A stretch of 64,000 bases of DNA from Betaproteobacteria bacterium. GTDB taxonomy: Bacteria; Pseudomonadota; Gammaproteobacteria; Burkholderiales; Rhodocyclaceae. The notes under the pieces are model-generated. The model had not been told where the DNA came from and ran no database searches. It saw only the letters and a list, made by a program, of their open reading frames with translations. The stretch spans positions 1 to 64,000 of the forward strand of contig VGHJ01000001.1 in NCBI GenBank assembly GCA_016868295.1. The letters run 5' to 3'. Position numbers and translations under genes: made by a program. Below, one piece after another: positions 9,451 through 19,514 of this stretch. Every line of letters begins with the position of its first letter. Within the stretch, counting starts at the first letter, position 1.

Positions 9451-10242
9451 TCAGGTCTTCGCGATCCAGTTCGGCTTGCGCTTCTCGAGGAAGGCGGCCA
9501 TGCCCTCGCGGCCTTCCTCGGAGGCGCGCACGCGGGCGATGCGCTGGGCGGTGTCGACAATCACCTCCTGGCCGATCGGCTTGTTGGCCACGGCGCGGAT
9601 CAGCGCCTTGCACTCGCCCAGGGCGCAGGGCCCGTTGGCGAGCAGGGTGTCGACGATCTCGCCGACGGCCTCGTCGAGCTCGGCCTCGCCCGGCACGATC
9701 TCGTGCACCAGGCCGATGCGGTAGGCCTCCGCCGCCGAGAAGCGCTCGGCGGTGAGCATGTAGCGGCGCGCCTTGCGCTCGCCGATGGCGGCGATGACGT
9801 AGGGGCTGATCACCGCCGGGACGATGCCGAGGCGCACCTCGGTCAGCGCGAACTGCGCGTCGAAGGCGGCGATGGCGATGTCGCAGGCGGCGACGAGGCC
9901 GACGCCGCCGCCGTAGGCCGGGCCCTGCACGCGCGCCACGGTCGGCTTGCGCATCTCGTTGAGCACACGCAGCATGCCGGCCAGGCCGATGGCGTCGCGC
10001 TGCGTCTCCTCGGCGGAATAGCCGGCGGCGCGCTTCATCCAGTTGAGGTCGGCGCCGGCGCAGAAGCTCTTGCCCGCACTGGAGAGCACCACCACGCGCA
10101 CGTCGTGGTCGGTGTCCATCCTGACCAGCGCCTCGGACAGCTCGCGGATCAGCACATCGTCGAAGGCGTTGTGTCGCTCCGGGCGGTTGAGCGTGATGAT
10201 GCCGACGCCCTTGTCGATTTCGGTGATGATTGTTTCGGACAT
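9451..10242 (-). CDS. liuC: Enoyl-CoA hydratase, probably methylglutaconyl-CoA hydratase
   Basis: A 263-residue crotonase with TLNRPERHNAFDD, the oxyanion-hole segment SSAGKSFCAGADLNWMKR and GPAYGGGVGLVAACDIAI. ADLNWMKR is typical of the LiuC/methylglutaconyl-CoA hydratase group, which hydrates 3-methylglutaconyl-CoA to HMG-CoA. It sits 1 bp upstream of liuD and 10 bp downstream of liuB. ATG 10242 has a GGGAGAAG ribosome site. Confidence 0.92.
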   Translation of the reverse strand: MSETIITEIDKGVGIITLNRPERHNAFDDVLIRELSEALVRMDTDHDVRVVVLSSAGKSFCAGADLNWMKRAAGYSAEETQRDAIGLAGMLRVLNEMRKPTVARVQGPAYGGGVGLVAACDIAIAAFDAQFALTEVRLGIVPAVISPYVIAAIGERKARRYMLTAERFSAAEAYRIGLVHEIVPGEAELDEAVGEIVDTLLANGPCALGECKALIRAVANKPIGQEVIVDTAQRIARVRASEEGREGMAAFLEKRKPNWIAKT

Positions 10243-10252
10243 GTCTTCTCCC

Positions 10253-11860
10253 TTACATCCTGAATACGCCGAACGGCGTCGGCTCGATCGGCGCGTTGAG
10301 CGAGGCGGAGATGCCCAGCGCCAGCACGCGGCGCGACTGCGCCGGGTCGACGATGCCGTCGTCCCACAGCCGCGCCGTGGCGTAATAGGGATGGCCCTGC
10401 GTCTCGTACTGGGCGCGGATCGGCGCCTTGAACTTCTCTTCCTCCTCGGCCGGCCAGGTCTTGCCCTGCGCTTCCATCGCATCGCGGCGGATCTGCGACA
10501 AGACGTTGGCCGCCTGGTCGCCGCCCATCACCGAGACGCGGCTGTTCGGCCAGATCCACAACATGCGCGGGCTGTAGGCGCGACCGCACATGCCGTAGTT
10601 GCCGGCGCCGTGGCTGCCGCCGATGATCATCGTGAACTTCGGCACCTTGGCGCAGGCCACGGCGGTGACCATCTTGGCGCCGTCCTTGGCGATGCCCTGG
10701 TTCTCGTACTTGCGGCCGACCATGAAGCCGGTGATGTTCTGCACGAACAAGAGCGGAATGCCGCGCTGCGCGCACAGCTCGACGAAGTGGGCGCCCTTCT
10801 GCGCCGATTCGCCGAAGAGGATGCCGTTGTTGGCGACGATGCCGACCGGATAGCCGTGGATGCGGGCGAAGCCCGTCACCAGCGTAGTGCCGTAGCGCGA
10901 CTTGAATTCATCGAGGCGCGAGCCGTCCACGATGCGGGCGATGATCTCGCGCACCTCGAGCGGCTTGCGCGTGTCGACCGGCACCGCGCCGTAGATCTCC
11001 GCCGGATCGTAGAGCGGGTCCTCCGGCGCCGCCAGCTCCAGCGTCGTCGGCTTCTTCCAGTTGAGGTGGCCGACGATGCTGCGGCAGATGTGCAGGGCGT
11101 GGTGGTCGTTCTCGGCGAAGTGGTCGGCGACGCCGGAGATGCGCGTGTGCACGTCGGCGCCGCCGAGGTCCTCGGCGCTGACCACCTCGCCCGTGGCGGC
11201 CTTCACCAGCGGCGGGCCGCCGAGGAAGATGGTGCCCTGGTTCCTGACGATGACCGCCTCGTCCGACATCGCCGGCACGTAGGCGCCGCCGGCGGTGCAC
11301 GAGCCCATCACCACCGCCACCTGCGGGATGCGCGCGGCGGACATGTTGGCCTGGTTGAAGAAGATGCGGCCGAAGTGGTCGCGGTCGGGGAAGACCTCGT
11401 CCTGCGTCGGCAGGTTGGCGCCGCCGGAGTCGACCAGATAGATGCAGGGCAGGCGGTTCTGCGCGGCGATCTCCTGCGCGCGCAGGTGCTTCTTCACCGT
11501 GATGGGGAAGTAGCTGCCGCCCTTCACCGTGGCGTCGTTGGCGACGATCATGCACTCGACGCCCTGCACGCGGCCGATGCCGGTGACGACGCCGCCCGCG
11601 GCGACCTCGTTGTTGAACATGCCCCAGCCGGCCAGCGGCGAGAGCTCGAGGAAGGGCGTGCCCGGGTCGAGCAGCGCGTCGATGCGGTCGCGCGCGAGCA
11701 GCTTGCCGCGGGCGACGTGCTTCTTGCGGTGCTCCGCCGGTCCGCCGAGACTGACTTCCGCGGTCTTCGCGCGCAGGTCCTCGACCAGCGCCTGCATGGC
11801 GGCGGCGTTGGCGCGGAATTCGTCGGAGCGGGGGTTGAGTTGCGATTTGATGACGGTCAT
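10253..11860 (-). CDS. liuB: Methylcrotonyl-CoA carboxylase carboxyltransferase subunit
   Basis: A 535-residue carboxyltransferase beta subunit, exactly the usual length for methylcrotonyl-CoA carboxylase. Both crotonase-like halves are present: [20 protein letters not shown] with [20 protein letters not shown] and [19 protein letters not shown] in the N half, and [15 protein letters not shown] and [18 protein letters not shown] in the C half. It forms the dodecameric enzyme with LiuD. ATG 11860 is used, with AGGACC upstream. Confidence 0.95.
   Translation of the reverse strand: MTVIKSQLNPRSDEFRANAAAMQALVEDLRAKTAEVSLGGPAEHRKKHVARGKLLARDRIDALLDPGTPFLELSPLAGWGMFNNEVAAGGVVTGIGRVQGVECMIVANDATVKGGSYFPITVKKHLRAQEIAAQNRLPCIYLVDSGGANLPTQDEVFPDRDHFGRIFFNQANMSAARIPQVAVVMGSCTAGGAYVPAMSDEAVIVRNQGTIFLGGPPLVKAATGEVVSAEDLGGADVHTRISGVADHFAENDHHALHICRSIVGHLNWKKPTTLELAAPEDPLYDPAEIYGAVPVDTRKPLEVREIIARIVDGSRLDEFKSRYGTTLVTGFARIHGYPVGIVANNGILFGESAQKGAHFVELCAQRGIPLLFVQNITGFMVGRKYENQGIAKDGAKMVTAVACAKVPKFTMIIGGSHGAGNYGMCGRAYSPRMLWIWPNSRVSVMGGDQAANVLSQIRRDAMEAQGKTWPAEEEEKFKAPIRAQYETQGHPYYATARLWDDGIVDPAQSRRVLALGISASLNAPIEPTPFGVFRM
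11749..11759 (+). repeat. Divergent copy of the GACTGACTTTT word
   Basis: GACTGACTTCC on the plus strand inside liuB, with two mismatches at the end. It is a weak member of the family and is listed for completeness. Confidence 0.3.
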
Positions 11861-11868
11861 AGGGGTCC

Positions 11869-12471
11869 TTAAAAACCTCCGGTTTGCAGCCATTTCTCGA
11901 TCTGCGGCAGCCGGTCGGCGCCCCAGAAGGGCTCGTTGTCGACGACGAACCAGGGTGCGCCGCACATGCCCTTGGCCAGCGCGGTTTCCGTCTCAGCGCG
12001 CAGCCGATCCTTGATCTCCTGTGCGCCGATGCCGGCGGCCAGCGCTTCCCTATCCACGCCGAGTGAAGCGGCAATGTCCTGCAATACGGCGAGATCGGAG
12101 ATGTCGCGGCCATCCACCCAGTAGGCACGGAAGACAGCGCGGGCGAACTGCCGCGCCCTGGCGCAATCCTGCCCATGCAGCCAGTAGTAAGCCCGCGCCG
12201 GGGTGACCGTCGACACCGGAAACTTGGCCGGAAACCTGAAGGGCACGCCGTGGTAGCGCGCCGAGCGCGCGAAATCGCGCATCGAGTACTCGCCCTTCAG
12301 CGGCACGTTCACCAGCAGCGGCTGGCCGGTCTTCTGGAACACCACGCCGAGCAGCATCGGCCGCCACTTCACCTTGCGCCCGTACTTCTCGGCCAGGCTG
12401 TCGATCACCTCGGCGGCGATGTAGGAATAGGGCGAAGCAAAATCAAAATAGAACTCGATCGGTTCGCTCAC
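11869..12471 (-). CDS. 2-hydroxychromene-2-carboxylate isomerase/DsbA-like family protein
   Basis: A 200-residue thioredoxin-fold protein beginning [19 protein letters not shown], the N-terminal glutathione/serine site of the 2-hydroxychromene-2-carboxylate isomerase (kappa-class GST-like) family; the end has [20 protein letters not shown]. The family performs glutathione-dependent isomerisations in aromatic pathways, but many members sit in acyl-CoA operons without known substrate. Here it lies between liuB and an acyl-CoA dehydrogenase, so a naphthalene-type role is unlikely. Confidence 0.88.
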   Translation of the reverse strand: MSEPIEFYFDFASPYSYIAAEVIDSLAEKYGRKVKWRPMLLGVVFQKTGQPLLVNVPLKGEYSMRDFARSARYHGVPFRFPAKFPVSTVTPARAYYWLHGQDCARARQFARAVFRAYWVDGRDISDLAVLQDIAASLGVDREALAAGIGAQEIKDRLRAETETALAKGMCGAPWFVVDNEPFWGADRLPQIEKWLQTGGF

Positions 12472-12482
12472 GGCTCTCCCTT

Positions 12483-13613
12483 TCAGGCCAAATTACGGCC
12501 GATGACCAAGCGCTGGATGTCGCTGGCGCCCTCGTAGATCTGCGTCACGCGCACGTCACGGTAGATGCGCTCGACCGGAAAGTCCGCCACATAGCCGTAG
12601 CCGCCGTGGATCTGGATGGCATCGGAGCAGACGTCCTCGGCCATCTCGGAGGCGAACAGCTTGGCCATCGAGGCCTCCTTCAGGCAGGGCCTGCCGGCGT
12701 CGCGCAGCGCGGCGGCGTGCAGCACCAGCTGTCGCGCCGCCTCGATGCGCGTGGCCATGTCGGCAAGGCGGAAGTTCACCGCCTGGTGCTCGATGATCGG
12801 CTTGCCGAAGGCCTCACGCTCCTGCGCGTACTTCAGCGCCGCCTCGAAGGCCGCGCGCGCCATGCCGACCGACTGGGCGGCGATGCCGATGCGGCCGGCC
12901 TCCAGGTTGGCCAGCGCGATGCGGTAGCCATCGCCCTCCGCGCCGAGCAGGTTCTGCGCCGGAATGCGGCAGTTCTCGAAAAGGATCTGCGCCGTGTCGG
13001 AGGCGTGCTGACCCATCTTCTCCTCGACGCGGGCGACGACGTAACCGGGCGCGTCGGTCGGCACGATGAAGGCCGAGATGCCCTTCTTGCCGGCGGCCTT
13101 GTCGGTGACGGCGAAGACGATGGCGACCTGGGCGTTCTTGCCCGAAGTGATGAACTGCTTGACGCCGTTGAGCACCCAGCCGTTCCCGTCCTTCACGGCA
13201 CTGGTGCGAATCGCCGCGGCGTCGGAGCCGACGTGCGGCTCGGTCAGGCAGAAGCAGCCGAGCTGCGCACCGCTGGCGAGCGGCTTGAGGAACTGCTCCT
13301 TCTGCGCATCCGTTCCGAAGGCGAGGATGGGGCCGCACACCACCGAGTTGTTCACGCTGATGATGGTCGACGTGGCGCCGTCGCCGGCGGCGATCTCTTC
13401 CAGCGCGAGCGCCAGCGAGACATAGTCCATGCCCGCCCCGCCCCAGCGCTCGGGCACCGCCATGCCGAAGGCGCCGAGCCCGGCGAGCTCCTGCAGGGCC
13501 TCCTTCGGGAAGGTGCTGTTTCGGTCCCACTCCGCGGCGAAGGGCGCCAGGCGCTCGCGCGCGAAGTCGCGCATGGCGTCGCGGATCATTTCCTGTTCCT
13601 GGGTCAGCAGCAT
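12483..13613 (-). CDS. Acyl-CoA dehydrogenase (short/branched-chain type)
   Basis: A 376-residue FAD enzyme. [18 protein letters not shown] (FAD/substrate loop) and the C-terminal [15 protein letters not shown] are present; the Glu in YEGASDIQR is at the catalytic-base position of short- and medium-chain enzymes. This differs from isovaleryl-CoA dehydrogenase, whose base lies elsewhere, so LiuA is the 16213-17382 gene and this one probably handles butyryl- or 2-methyl-branched acyl-CoA. ATG 13613 is chosen because homologues begin [12 protein letters not shown]. Confidence 0.9.
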   Translation of the reverse strand: MLLTQEQEMIRDAMRDFARERLAPFAAEWDRNSTFPKEALQELAGLGAFGMAVPERWGGAGMDYVSLALALEEIAAGDGATSTIISVNNSVVCGPILAFGTDAQKEQFLKPLASGAQLGCFCLTEPHVGSDAAAIRTSAVKDGNGWVLNGVKQFITSGKNAQVAIVFAVTDKAAGKKGISAFIVPTDAPGYVVARVEEKMGQHASDTAQILFENCRIPAQNLLGAEGDGYRIALANLEAGRIGIAAQSVGMARAAFEAALKYAQEREAFGKPIIEHQAVNFRLADMATRIEAARQLVLHAAALRDAGRPCLKEASMAKLFASEMAEDVCSDAIQIHGGYGYVADFPVERIYRDVRVTQIYEGASDIQRLVIGRNLA

Positions 13614-13617
13614 CGTC

Positions 13618-14799
13618 TTAGAGCAGTTCAATCGCCATGGCGGTGGCTTCGCCGCCGCCGATGCAGAGACTCGCCACGCCGCGCCTGCCGCCGTATTTCC
13701 GCAGCGCGCCGAGCAGGGTGACGAGGATGCGCGCGCCGGAAGCGCCGATCGGGTGGCCCAGCGCGCAGGCGCCGCCGTGGATGTTCACCTTCTCCGCCGG
13801 CAGCTTGAGATCGTGCATGGCCGCCATGGTGACCACGGCGAAGGCTTCGTTGATCTCGTAGAAGTCGACCTTGTCCGCGCTCCAGCCGGTCTTGGCGAAG
13901 AGCTTCTGCATGGCGCCGACCGGGGCGGTGGTGAACCAGCCCGGCTCCTGCGCATGCGTCGATTGCCCGACGACGACGGCGAGCGGCGCGAGACCCAGCT
14001 TGTCGGCGATGGAGCGGCGCATCATCACCAGCGCCGCGGCGCCGTCGGAGATCGAACTGGAGTTGGCCGGCGTCACCGTTCCGTCCTTTTTGAAGGCAGG
14101 CTTGAGCGAGGGAATCTTGTCGAGCTGCGCCTTCAACGGCTGCTCGTCGCGGTCGACGACGACGTCGCCCTTCTTGCCGACCACCGTCACCGGCGCGACC
14201 TCCCAGGCGAAGGAGCCGTCGTTGATGGCCTGCTGTGCGCGCTTGGTGGAACGGATGGCGAATTCGTCCTGGGCCTGGCGGGTGAAGCCGTATGCTGAAG
14301 CGCACTCCTCGGCGAAGGTGCCCATCAGGCGGCCCTTCTGGTAGGCATCCTCGAGGCCGTCAAGGAACATATGATCGTACACCTGGCCGTGGCCGAGACG
14401 CATGCCGCCGCGCGCCTTGGGAAGCAGGTAGGGGGCGTTGGTCATCGACTCCATGCCGCCGGCGACGAGGATGTCGTTGGTGCCGGCCGCCAGCATGTCG
14501 TGGGCGAACATCGCCGCGCGCATGCCCGAGCCGCACATCTTGTTCACCGTGGTGCAGCCGGCGCCGAGCGGCAACCCCGCGCCGAGGGAAGCCTGGCGCG
14601 CCGGCGCCTGGCCCTGGCCGGCGGGCAGCACACAGCCCATGACGACTTCCTCGACCTGTTCCGGTCTGATCCCGGCGCGCGCGACGGCAGCCTTGATGGC
14701 CACCGCGCCGAGCTGGGCGCAGGTGAGGGAGGCGAAGTCGCCCTGGAAGCCGCCCATCGGCGTGCGGGCGGCGGAAACGATGACGATCGGGTCGTTCAT
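13618..14799 (-). CDS. Acetyl-CoA C-acetyltransferase (thiolase)
   Basis: A 393-residue thiolase with the nucleophilic Cys89 in [16 protein letters not shown], the [16 protein letters not shown] histidine motif and the second Cys in LCIGGGEA. It would split acetoacetyl-CoA, the product of leucine degradation after CoA transfer, into acetyl-CoA, or run in reverse toward PHA synthesis by the neighbouring PhaC. Stop and start spacing (4 bp to the dehydrogenase) indicate the same operon. Confidence 0.94.
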   Translation of the reverse strand: MNDPIVIVSAARTPMGGFQGDFASLTCAQLGAVAIKAAVARAGIRPEQVEEVVMGCVLPAGQGQAPARQASLGAGLPLGAGCTTVNKMCGSGMRAAMFAHDMLAAGTNDILVAGGMESMTNAPYLLPKARGGMRLGHGQVYDHMFLDGLEDAYQKGRLMGTFAEECASAYGFTRQAQDEFAIRSTKRAQQAINDGSFAWEVAPVTVVGKKGDVVVDRDEQPLKAQLDKIPSLKPAFKKDGTVTPANSSSISDGAAALVMMRRSIADKLGLAPLAVVVGQSTHAQEPGWFTTAPVGAMQKLFAKTGWSADKVDFYEINEAFAVVTMAAMHDLKLPAEKVNIHGGACALGHPIGASGARILVTLLGALRKYGGRRGVASLCIGGGEATAMAIELL

Positions 14800-14814
14800 T
14801 GCAGTGCTCCTGTA

Positions 14815-15255
14815 TCAGTCCTGCCAGGGCAGGTCGTAGTCGATTCTGAACTGTTCCATGCGGCTGCGGAAGTCATCCGGAAAGGCGCAGGACTTGCGCG
14901 CCGCGGTGTCGATGAAGACGCCGGTGAGCAGCGTGATGGCGGAGATCTCGCCGGTCTCGGCGTTGCGCATCTCGTGCACGAAGCGCACCGATTTCTCCTT
15001 CACCTCGATGACGCCGGTGCGCACCGCCACCGTGTCGCCGGCGTGCAACTCGCGCTTGTAGGCGATGCGCTGGTCGACCGCCGCCATGCCGCGGCCGTTG
15101 TCGCGCAGGTAGCTCGGCGTCACGCCGACCATGGCGAAGAAGTTCCAGGTGCCCTCGTCGAACTTGCCGACGTACCACATGACGTTCATGTGGTCCATGT
15201 GGTCGCAGTGCCAGGGATAGACCGTGCCACGATACGTCTCCACCATTTCCGCCAT
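14815..15255 (-). CDS. Acyl-CoA thioesterase, 4-hydroxybenzoyl-CoA thioesterase fold
   Basis: A 146-residue hotdog-fold thioesterase. YPWHCDHMDHMNVMWYVGKF contains the active-site Asp (CDHMDHMN) typical of the 4HBT/YbgC group, followed by ELHAGDTVAVRTGV and EMRNAETGEI. ATG 15255 overlaps the upstream thioesterase stop (ATGA). It is one of four thioesterases in this operon and may release CoA from stalled branched acyl-CoAs; the substrate is not known. Confidence 0.88.
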   Translation of the reverse strand: MAEMVETYRGTVYPWHCDHMDHMNVMWYVGKFDEGTWNFFAMVGVTPSYLRDNGRGMAAVDQRIAYKRELHAGDTVAVRTGVIEVKEKSVRFVHEMRNAETGEISAITLLTGVFIDTAARKSCAFPDDFRSRMEQFRIDYDLPWQD

Positions 15256-15674
15256 CACGCCCCTCCGATCATGAGCGGACGCGCCTTCTCGGCGCACTCG
15301 GCCGGGAAGGGGCGCGACTTGCGCGCCTGCGGGTCGAGGCAGACCACGGTGAACTCGCAGGTCGAGGCGACCTCGCCGTTTTCCGTGTTGTAGAGTTCGT
15401 GACGGAAGCGCAGCACCTTCTCGCGCAGCTCCAGCACGCCGGTGCGCACGGCGATGGTGTCGCCGGCGTAGAGCTCCTTCTGGTAGCTGATGTTCTGCTG
15501 CACGGCGGCCAGATGCACCTCGCCGCTGCGCAGCTTCGAGGCGGTCAGGCCGAGCATGGCGTAGAACTGCCAGCAGGCTTCCTCGAAGAATTCCATGTAG
15601 GCGCGCACGTTGATGTGGCCCATGTGATCGCGCTGCCACTCGTGCACGGTGCCGCGGGCGGTCTCGATCATCAT
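15255..15674 (-). CDS. Acyl-CoA thioesterase, 4-hydroxybenzoyl-CoA thioesterase fold
   Basis: A 139-residue paralogue of the next gene, with VHEWQRDHMGHINVRAYMEF (active-site Asp in QRDHMGHIN) and ELYAGDTIAVRTGVLELREK. Tandem overlap with both neighbours (ATGA junctions) implies coupled translation and a local duplication followed by divergence. The start could be either of two adjacent ATGs (15674 or 15671). Confidence 0.88.
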   Translation of the reverse strand: MMIETARGTVHEWQRDHMGHINVRAYMEFFEEACWQFYAMLGLTASKLRSGEVHLAAVQQNISYQKELYAGDTIAVRTGVLELREKVLRFRHELYNTENGEVASTCEFTVVCLDPQARKSRPFPAECAEKARPLMIGGA

Positions 15675-16216
15675 CGCTTGAACTGCTCCAGGTCGAAAAT
15701 GAGGCAGGTGGTCGTGCCGTGGGCATAGAGCTTGCCGGCGGCGTCATAGAGCTTCCCCTCGGCGATGCCGATCTGGCGGCCGACCTGGATCACCGATCCT
15801 TCGGCGCGCACCGGACCGGCCTGGTCGTTCATGGCGCGCACGAAGTTCACCTTGATCTCCAGCGTGGTGTAGGCCTGGCCGGCCTCGAGTTGGGTCTGCA
15901 CGGCGCAGGACATGCAGGAGTCGAGCAGCGTCGCCTGCCAGCCGCCGTGGATGGTACCGGCCGGGTTGTAGAAATCCTTCGCGGGATGGCTCTGGAAGAC
16001 GACGCGACCCTTCTCCGCCTCGACGAGGGCGAAGTCCAGCACATGGGCAATCGGCGCCGGCGGCAGTTCGCCGCGCAGCATGCGCCGGAAGAGTTCAAGC
16101 CCGCTGCATTCCCTGAACGCCGACATGGGCAGCACGTCGGGCGCCTGGGCACGGCTGCGCACGGCCTTGGCGGCCTCCAGCCACTCCCGCTGCAGCGCTT
16201 CGGTTTCACCGCTCAC
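15671..16216 (-). CDS. PaaI-family thioesterase
   Basis: A 181-residue hotdog thioesterase of the PaaI type with [20 protein letters not shown] (HGG with the downstream acidic residue), ending in a C-terminal [11 protein letters not shown] 16216 overlaps the liuA stop by GTGA. About 45 residues precede the hotdog core. The family hydrolyses aryl- or acyl-CoA thioesters; the substrate here is unassigned. Confidence 0.87.
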   Translation of the reverse strand: MSGETEALQREWLEAAKAVRSRAQAPDVLPMSAFRECSGLELFRRMLRGELPPAPIAHVLDFALVEAEKGRVVFQSHPAKDFYNPAGTIHGGWQATLLDSCMSCAVQTQLEAGQAYTTLEIKVNFVRAMNDQAGPVRAEGSVIQVGRQIGIAEGKLYDAAGKLYAHGTTTCLIFDLEQFKR

Positions 16217-17382
16217 GGCATGGTCTCGCTGTAAAGTTCCCGGCCGATCAGCATGCGGCGGATCTCGCTCGTGCCGGCGCCGATCTCGTAGAGCTTGGCG
16301 TCGCGCCACAGACGTCCCGCCGGAAATTCGTTCGTGTAGCCGACGCCGCCGAGCGCCTGGATCGCCTCGCCCGCCATCCAGGTTGCCTTCTCGGCGGAAT
16401 AGAGGATGGCGCCGGCGGCATCCTTGCGCAGCGTTCGGGCGTGGTCGCCGCGGTCGCAGGCCTTGCCGACGGCGTAGACGTAGGCGCGGCAGGCCTGCCA
16501 GGTGCTGTACATGTCGGCCAGCTTGCCCTGCATGAGCTGGAATTCGCCGATCGACTGGCCGAACTGCTTGCGCTCGTGCACGAAGGGAATCACCACGTCC
16601 ATGCAGGCGGCCATGATGCCGAGCGGCCCGCCGGAGAGCACGGCGCGCTCGTAGTCGAGGCCGCTCATCAGCACGCGGGCGCCGTTGCCCTCGCCGCCGA
16701 GCACGTTCTCGACCGGCACCTCGCAGTCGTCGAAAAACAGCGGGTAGGTGTTGGAGCCGCGCATGCCGAGCTTGTCGAGGTGCTGGCCCTTCGAGAAGCC
16801 CTTGAAGCCCTTCTCGACGATGAAGGCGGTCATGCCTTTCGCCCCGCCGTCCACATTGGTCTTGGCATACACCACCAGCGTGTCGGCGTCGCCGCCGTTG
16901 GTGATCCACATCTTCGATCCGTTGAGCACGTAACGGTCACCCTTGAGATCGGCGCGCAGCTTCATCGACACCACGTCGGAGCCGGCGCCCGGCTCGGACA
17001 TGGCAAGCGCGCCGACGTGCTCGCCGGAAACCAGCTTCGGCAGGTATTTCTTCTTCTGCGCTTCCGTGCCGTTGCGGCGGATCTGGTTCACGCAGAGGTT
17101 GGAATGGGCGCCGTAGGAGAGGCCGACCGAGGCCGAGGCGCGCGAGATCTCCTCCATGGCGACGATGTGGGCGAGGTAGCCCATCTTGGTGCCGCCGTAT
17201 TCCTCCTCGACGGTGAGGCCCATCAGGCCCATGTCGCCGAGCTTCTTCCACAGGTCGGCGGGAAACAGGTTGTCGCGGTCGATGTCGGCCGCGCGCGGCA
17301 GGATCTCGTTCCTGGCGAAATCCCAGACGGCGTCGCGCAGCATATCGATGTCTTCGCCGAGGTCGAAATTGATGCCGAGCAT
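16213..17382 (-). CDS. liuA: Isovaleryl-CoA dehydrogenase
   Basis: A 389-residue acyl-CoA dehydrogenase that oxidises isovaleryl-CoA to 3-methylcrotonyl-CoA. [19 protein letters not shown] contains the Glu that serves as catalytic base in isovaleryl-CoA dehydrogenases, while the C-terminal position used by other family members carries Gly ([14 protein letters not shown]). [16 protein letters not shown] and [20 protein letters not shown] are typical of this enzyme. It is the first catabolic enzyme after the leading thioesterase gene. Confidence 0.95.
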   Translation of the reverse strand: MLGINFDLGEDIDMLRDAVWDFARNEILPRAADIDRDNLFPADLWKKLGDMGLMGLTVEEEYGGTKMGYLAHIVAMEEISRASASVGLSYGAHSNLCVNQIRRNGTEAQKKKYLPKLVSGEHVGALAMSEPGAGSDVVSMKLRADLKGDRYVLNGSKMWITNGGDADTLVVYAKTNVDGGAKGMTAFIVEKGFKGFSKGQHLDKLGMRGSNTYPLFFDDCEVPVENVLGGEGNGARVLMSGLDYERAVLSGGPLGIMAACMDVVIPFVHERKQFGQSIGEFQLMQGKLADMYSTWQACRAYVYAVGKACDRGDHARTLRKDAAGAILYSAEKATWMAGEAIQALGGVGYTNEFPAGRLWRDAKLYEIGAGTSEIRRMLIGRELYSETMP

Positions 17383-17411
17383 TTGGATCTCCGTGTGGTG
17401 AGGCGAGGCCG

Positions 17412-17879
17412 TCAGGCCTTGCCGTGCATGGTCATGAGGGTCTGCTGCATGGTGGCGCAGTGGGTGGCCTTGCCGTTCCTGATCGCATAGACCTCGCCGC
17501 GGGTGATGACGAGGTTGCGGCCGGACTTCAGCACCTGGCCCTCGGCGACAAGCAGGTCTCCGTCGGCCGGCGCCAGCAGGTTGAGCTTGAATTCCACCGT
17601 CAGCACGTCCGAACCGGCCGGCATCAGGGTATAGCCGGAATAGCCGCCGGCGCTGTCGACGATGGTGCTGGTGATGCCGGCGTGGAAGTAGCCGTTCTGC
17701 TGCGTCAGGTCGTCGCGGAAGGGCAGGCGGATCTCGCAGTGGCCGGGCGCCAGCGCGCCCAGCTCGGCGCCGATGAGGCTCATCACCCGCTGCCGCGCGA
17801 AACTGGTCCGCACCGTCGCTTCCCAGTCCGGGTTGCGCGGTTCGAGGGCGTGCTTGGCGGGACGTGCGGTGTGCGGCAT
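17412..17879 (-). CDS. PaaI-family thioesterase, first gene of the liu operon
   Basis: A 155-residue PaaI-type hotdog protein with [20 protein letters not shown] (active-site HAG and Asp). The ATG at 17879 lies 49 bp downstream of the predicted -10 and is the first gene behind the LiuR operators. The C-terminal [20 protein letters not shown] is usual for the group. Substrate unknown; likely acyl-CoA. Confidence 0.87.
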   Translation of the reverse strand: MPHTARPAKHALEPRNPDWEATVRTSFARQRVMSLIGAELGALAPGHCEIRLPFRDDLTQQNGYFHAGITSTIVDSAGGYSGYTLMPAGSDVLTVEFKLNLLAPADGDLLVAEGQVLKSGRNLVITRGEVYAIRNGKATHCATMQQTLMTMHGKA

Positions 17880-17906
17880 GGCTTCTCCGGTCCGGACGGC
17901 AGGCTA

Positions 17907-17930
17907 GTTGACGTTGACGTCAACGTCAAC
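17907..17930. promoter_or_regulatory. LiuR-type operator, proximal palindrome
   Basis: A perfect 24-bp palindrome built from GTTGAC repeats around a central GACGTC. It overlaps the -10 of the predicted liu promoter. The same palindrome core recurs 34 bp upstream. MerR-family LiuR regulators are known to bind palindromic sites before liu genes; assignment to LiuR follows from adjacency. Confidence 0.8.
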
Positions 17931-17957
17931 ATACCGCAGCTTTGACGTTGACGTCAA
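17928..17957 (-). promoter_or_regulatory. Predicted sigma70 promoter of the liu operon
   Basis: Minus strand: TTGACG (17957-17952), an 18-bp spacer and TATGTT (17933-17928). The -35 lies in the distal palindrome and the -10 touches the proximal one, an arrangement that suits repression by a regulator occupying both palindromes. The slightly long spacer also recalls MerR-type promoters. Confidence 0.55.
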
Positions 17958-17962
17958 CGTCA
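17943..17962. promoter_or_regulatory. LiuR-type operator, distal palindrome overlapping the liuR stop codon
   Basis: A perfect 20-bp palindrome (TGACGTTGAC and its complement) with the same core as the proximal site. Its outer edge includes the TGA stop of the regulator gene (17962-17960), so the operator and the end of the liuR coding sequence share DNA. Centres of the two palindromes are 34 bp apart. Confidence 0.78.
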
Positions 17963-18379
17963 GCGCTTCGCCAAATTTTTTTTCCGGGGCGTTGCCCGGG
18001 CCTCCCCGCCCAGCAGTTCATGGGCGCGGGTCTCCAGCGAGCCGATCTCGGCCAGCACCGCCTCGATGTCCTCGCGCTGCCGCTCGAGGGCGGCGCGCTG
18101 ACGGGTCAGAACGGTCAGGAACTTCGACAGCTGGCTCCGCTGGTCGCGACCAACGTCATACATATCAATGAGTTCCCGAATCTCGGCGAGGGACAGGCCG
18201 AGGCGGCGACCGCGCAGGGTGAGCTTCAGGCGGGTGCGGTCGCGCTTCGAATAGACGCGGTTCTGGCCGGCCCGCTCGGGCGAAATCAGGCCCTGGTCCT
18301 CGTAATAGCGGATGGCGCGCGGCGTGATGTCGAATTCGCGCGCCAGCTCGGTGATGGTGAAGGTCTGTTCCCGGGCCAT
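17960..18379 (-). CDS. liuR: MerR-family regulator of leucine catabolism, LiuR
   Basis: A 139-residue MerR protein. The N-terminal winged helix reads FTITELAREFDITPRAIRYY followed by EDQGLISPERAGQNRVYSKRD, then a coiled-coil dimerisation helix (about residues 85-120). No cysteine effector cluster for metals is present, as expected for LiuR, which senses branched-chain acyl-CoA. It is the first gene of the minus-strand run, directly upstream of the palindromes, which it probably represses. ATG 18379 is used. Confidence 0.88.
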   Translation of the reverse strand: MAREQTFTITELAREFDITPRAIRYYEDQGLISPERAGQNRVYSKRDRTRLKLTLRGRRLGLSLAEIRELIDMYDVGRDQRSQLSKFLTVLTRQRAALERQREDIEAVLAEIGSLETRAHELLGGEARATPRKKNLAKR

Positions 18380-18467
18380 GTTCAGGTATAAAATGCTCGC
18401 TTTTGTGCGCCGCAGCATTCCGGCGCCGTATCGCGACGAGTTAATCACTTTTCCGGCGTTTAGGCAA

Positions 18468-19514
18468 TTGAAGTCCTCCGAGCCCATCGAGTATCCGATC
18501 GCCGAGCAGCCCGCGCCGGGCGAGACGCTTGAAATCGCCCCGGGCGTGCGCTGGCTGCGCATGCCGCTGCCCTTCGAACTGAACCACATCAACCTGTGGC
18601 TGCTGGAGGAAGACGACGGCTGGACCATCGTCGACACCGGCCTCAACCTCGAGGACATCAAACGCCACTGGGAGACGGTGCTCGCCGCGCACTGCACGGC
18701 CAAGCCGGTCAAGCGCATCGTCGTCACGCACTGCCACCCCGACCACCTCGGCCTGGCGCGCTGGCTCGGCGAGAAGACGAACGCCAGCACCTGGATCACC
18801 CAGGGCGAACTGCTCAACGCCTACGCCTGGTTCCACCAGTTGCCCAACCACGACGTCGACGGCATGGTCGGCTTCTTCCGCCGCCACGGCCTCGACGCCC
18901 CGCGCGCGGAGCTCCTCACCGGACGCGGCCCGACCTACCGCGGCCGCGTCGACGGCCTGCCGGTCGAATACCATCGCCTCATCGAGGGCGACCGCCTGCG
19001 CATCGGCGGCCACGACTGGCGCGTCATCGTCGGCTACGGCCATTCGCCCGAGCACGCCTCGCTGTATTGCGCCGAGATCGACCTGCTCATTTCCGGCGAC
19101 ATGCTGCTGCCGCGCATCTCGACGAACGTCAGCGCCATGTCGTCGAACCCGGACGGCGACCCGATCCGGCTCTTCCTCGACTCCATCGCGCGCTACGAGG
19201 CGCTGCCCGCAGCCACCCTGGTGCTGCCATCGCACGGGCGCCCCTTCCGCGGCATCCACGAGCGCGTCGAGCAACTGCGGCGCCACCACGGCGAGCGCTT
19301 CGACGCCCTCGTCGCCGCCTGCGCCGCGCCGAAGAGCGCCTGCGAACTGATCCCGACGCTGTTCAACCGCGAACTCGACGCGCACCAGATCATGTTCGCC
19401 ATGGGCGAGTCGATCGCCCACCTGAATTACCTGGAACACGCCGGCCGCCTGCGCCGCACGCCGGACGGCGGCGTGTTCCGCTTCACCGCAACCCAGGAAA
19501 AAGGAGAGGTTTGA
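18468..19514 (+). CDS. MBL-fold metallo-hydrolase upstream of phaC
   Basis: A metallo-beta-lactamase-fold hydrolase of about 348 residues with VVTHCHPDHLGLARWL as metal motif, HSPEH, SGDMLLPRIS and LPSHGRPFRG as further ligand regions, and a C-terminal winged-helix-like part. The start is uncertain: TTG 18468 matches where homologues begin (EPIEYPIAEQPAPGETLEI), while in-frame ATGs upstream overlap the divergent regulator. A TATAAAAT at 18387-18394 could be its -10. The stop overlaps the phaC start (TGATG), so both are co-expressed. Confidence 0.83.
   Translation: MKSSEPIEYPIAEQPAPGETLEIAPGVRWLRMPLPFELNHINLWLLEEDDGWTIVDTGLNLEDIKRHWETVLAAHCTAKPVKRIVVTHCHPDHLGLARWLGEKTNASTWITQGELLNAYAWFHQLPNHDVDGMVGFFRRHGLDAPRAELLTGRGPTYRGRVDGLPVEYHRLIEGDRLRIGGHDWRVIVGYGHSPEHASLYCAEIDLLISGDMLLPRISTNVSAMSSNPDGDPIRLFLDSIARYEALPAATLVLPSHGRPFRGIHERVEQLRRHHGERFDALVAACAAPKSACELIPTLFNRELDAHQIMFAMGESIAHLNYLEHAGRLRRTPDGGVFRFTATQEKGEV

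Noticed and set aside
17880-17962. tRNA-like or terminator fold in the GACGTC repeats before the liu operon
   Set aside because: The symmetry is that of a dimeric protein-binding site overlapping a promoter, and there is no T-run.
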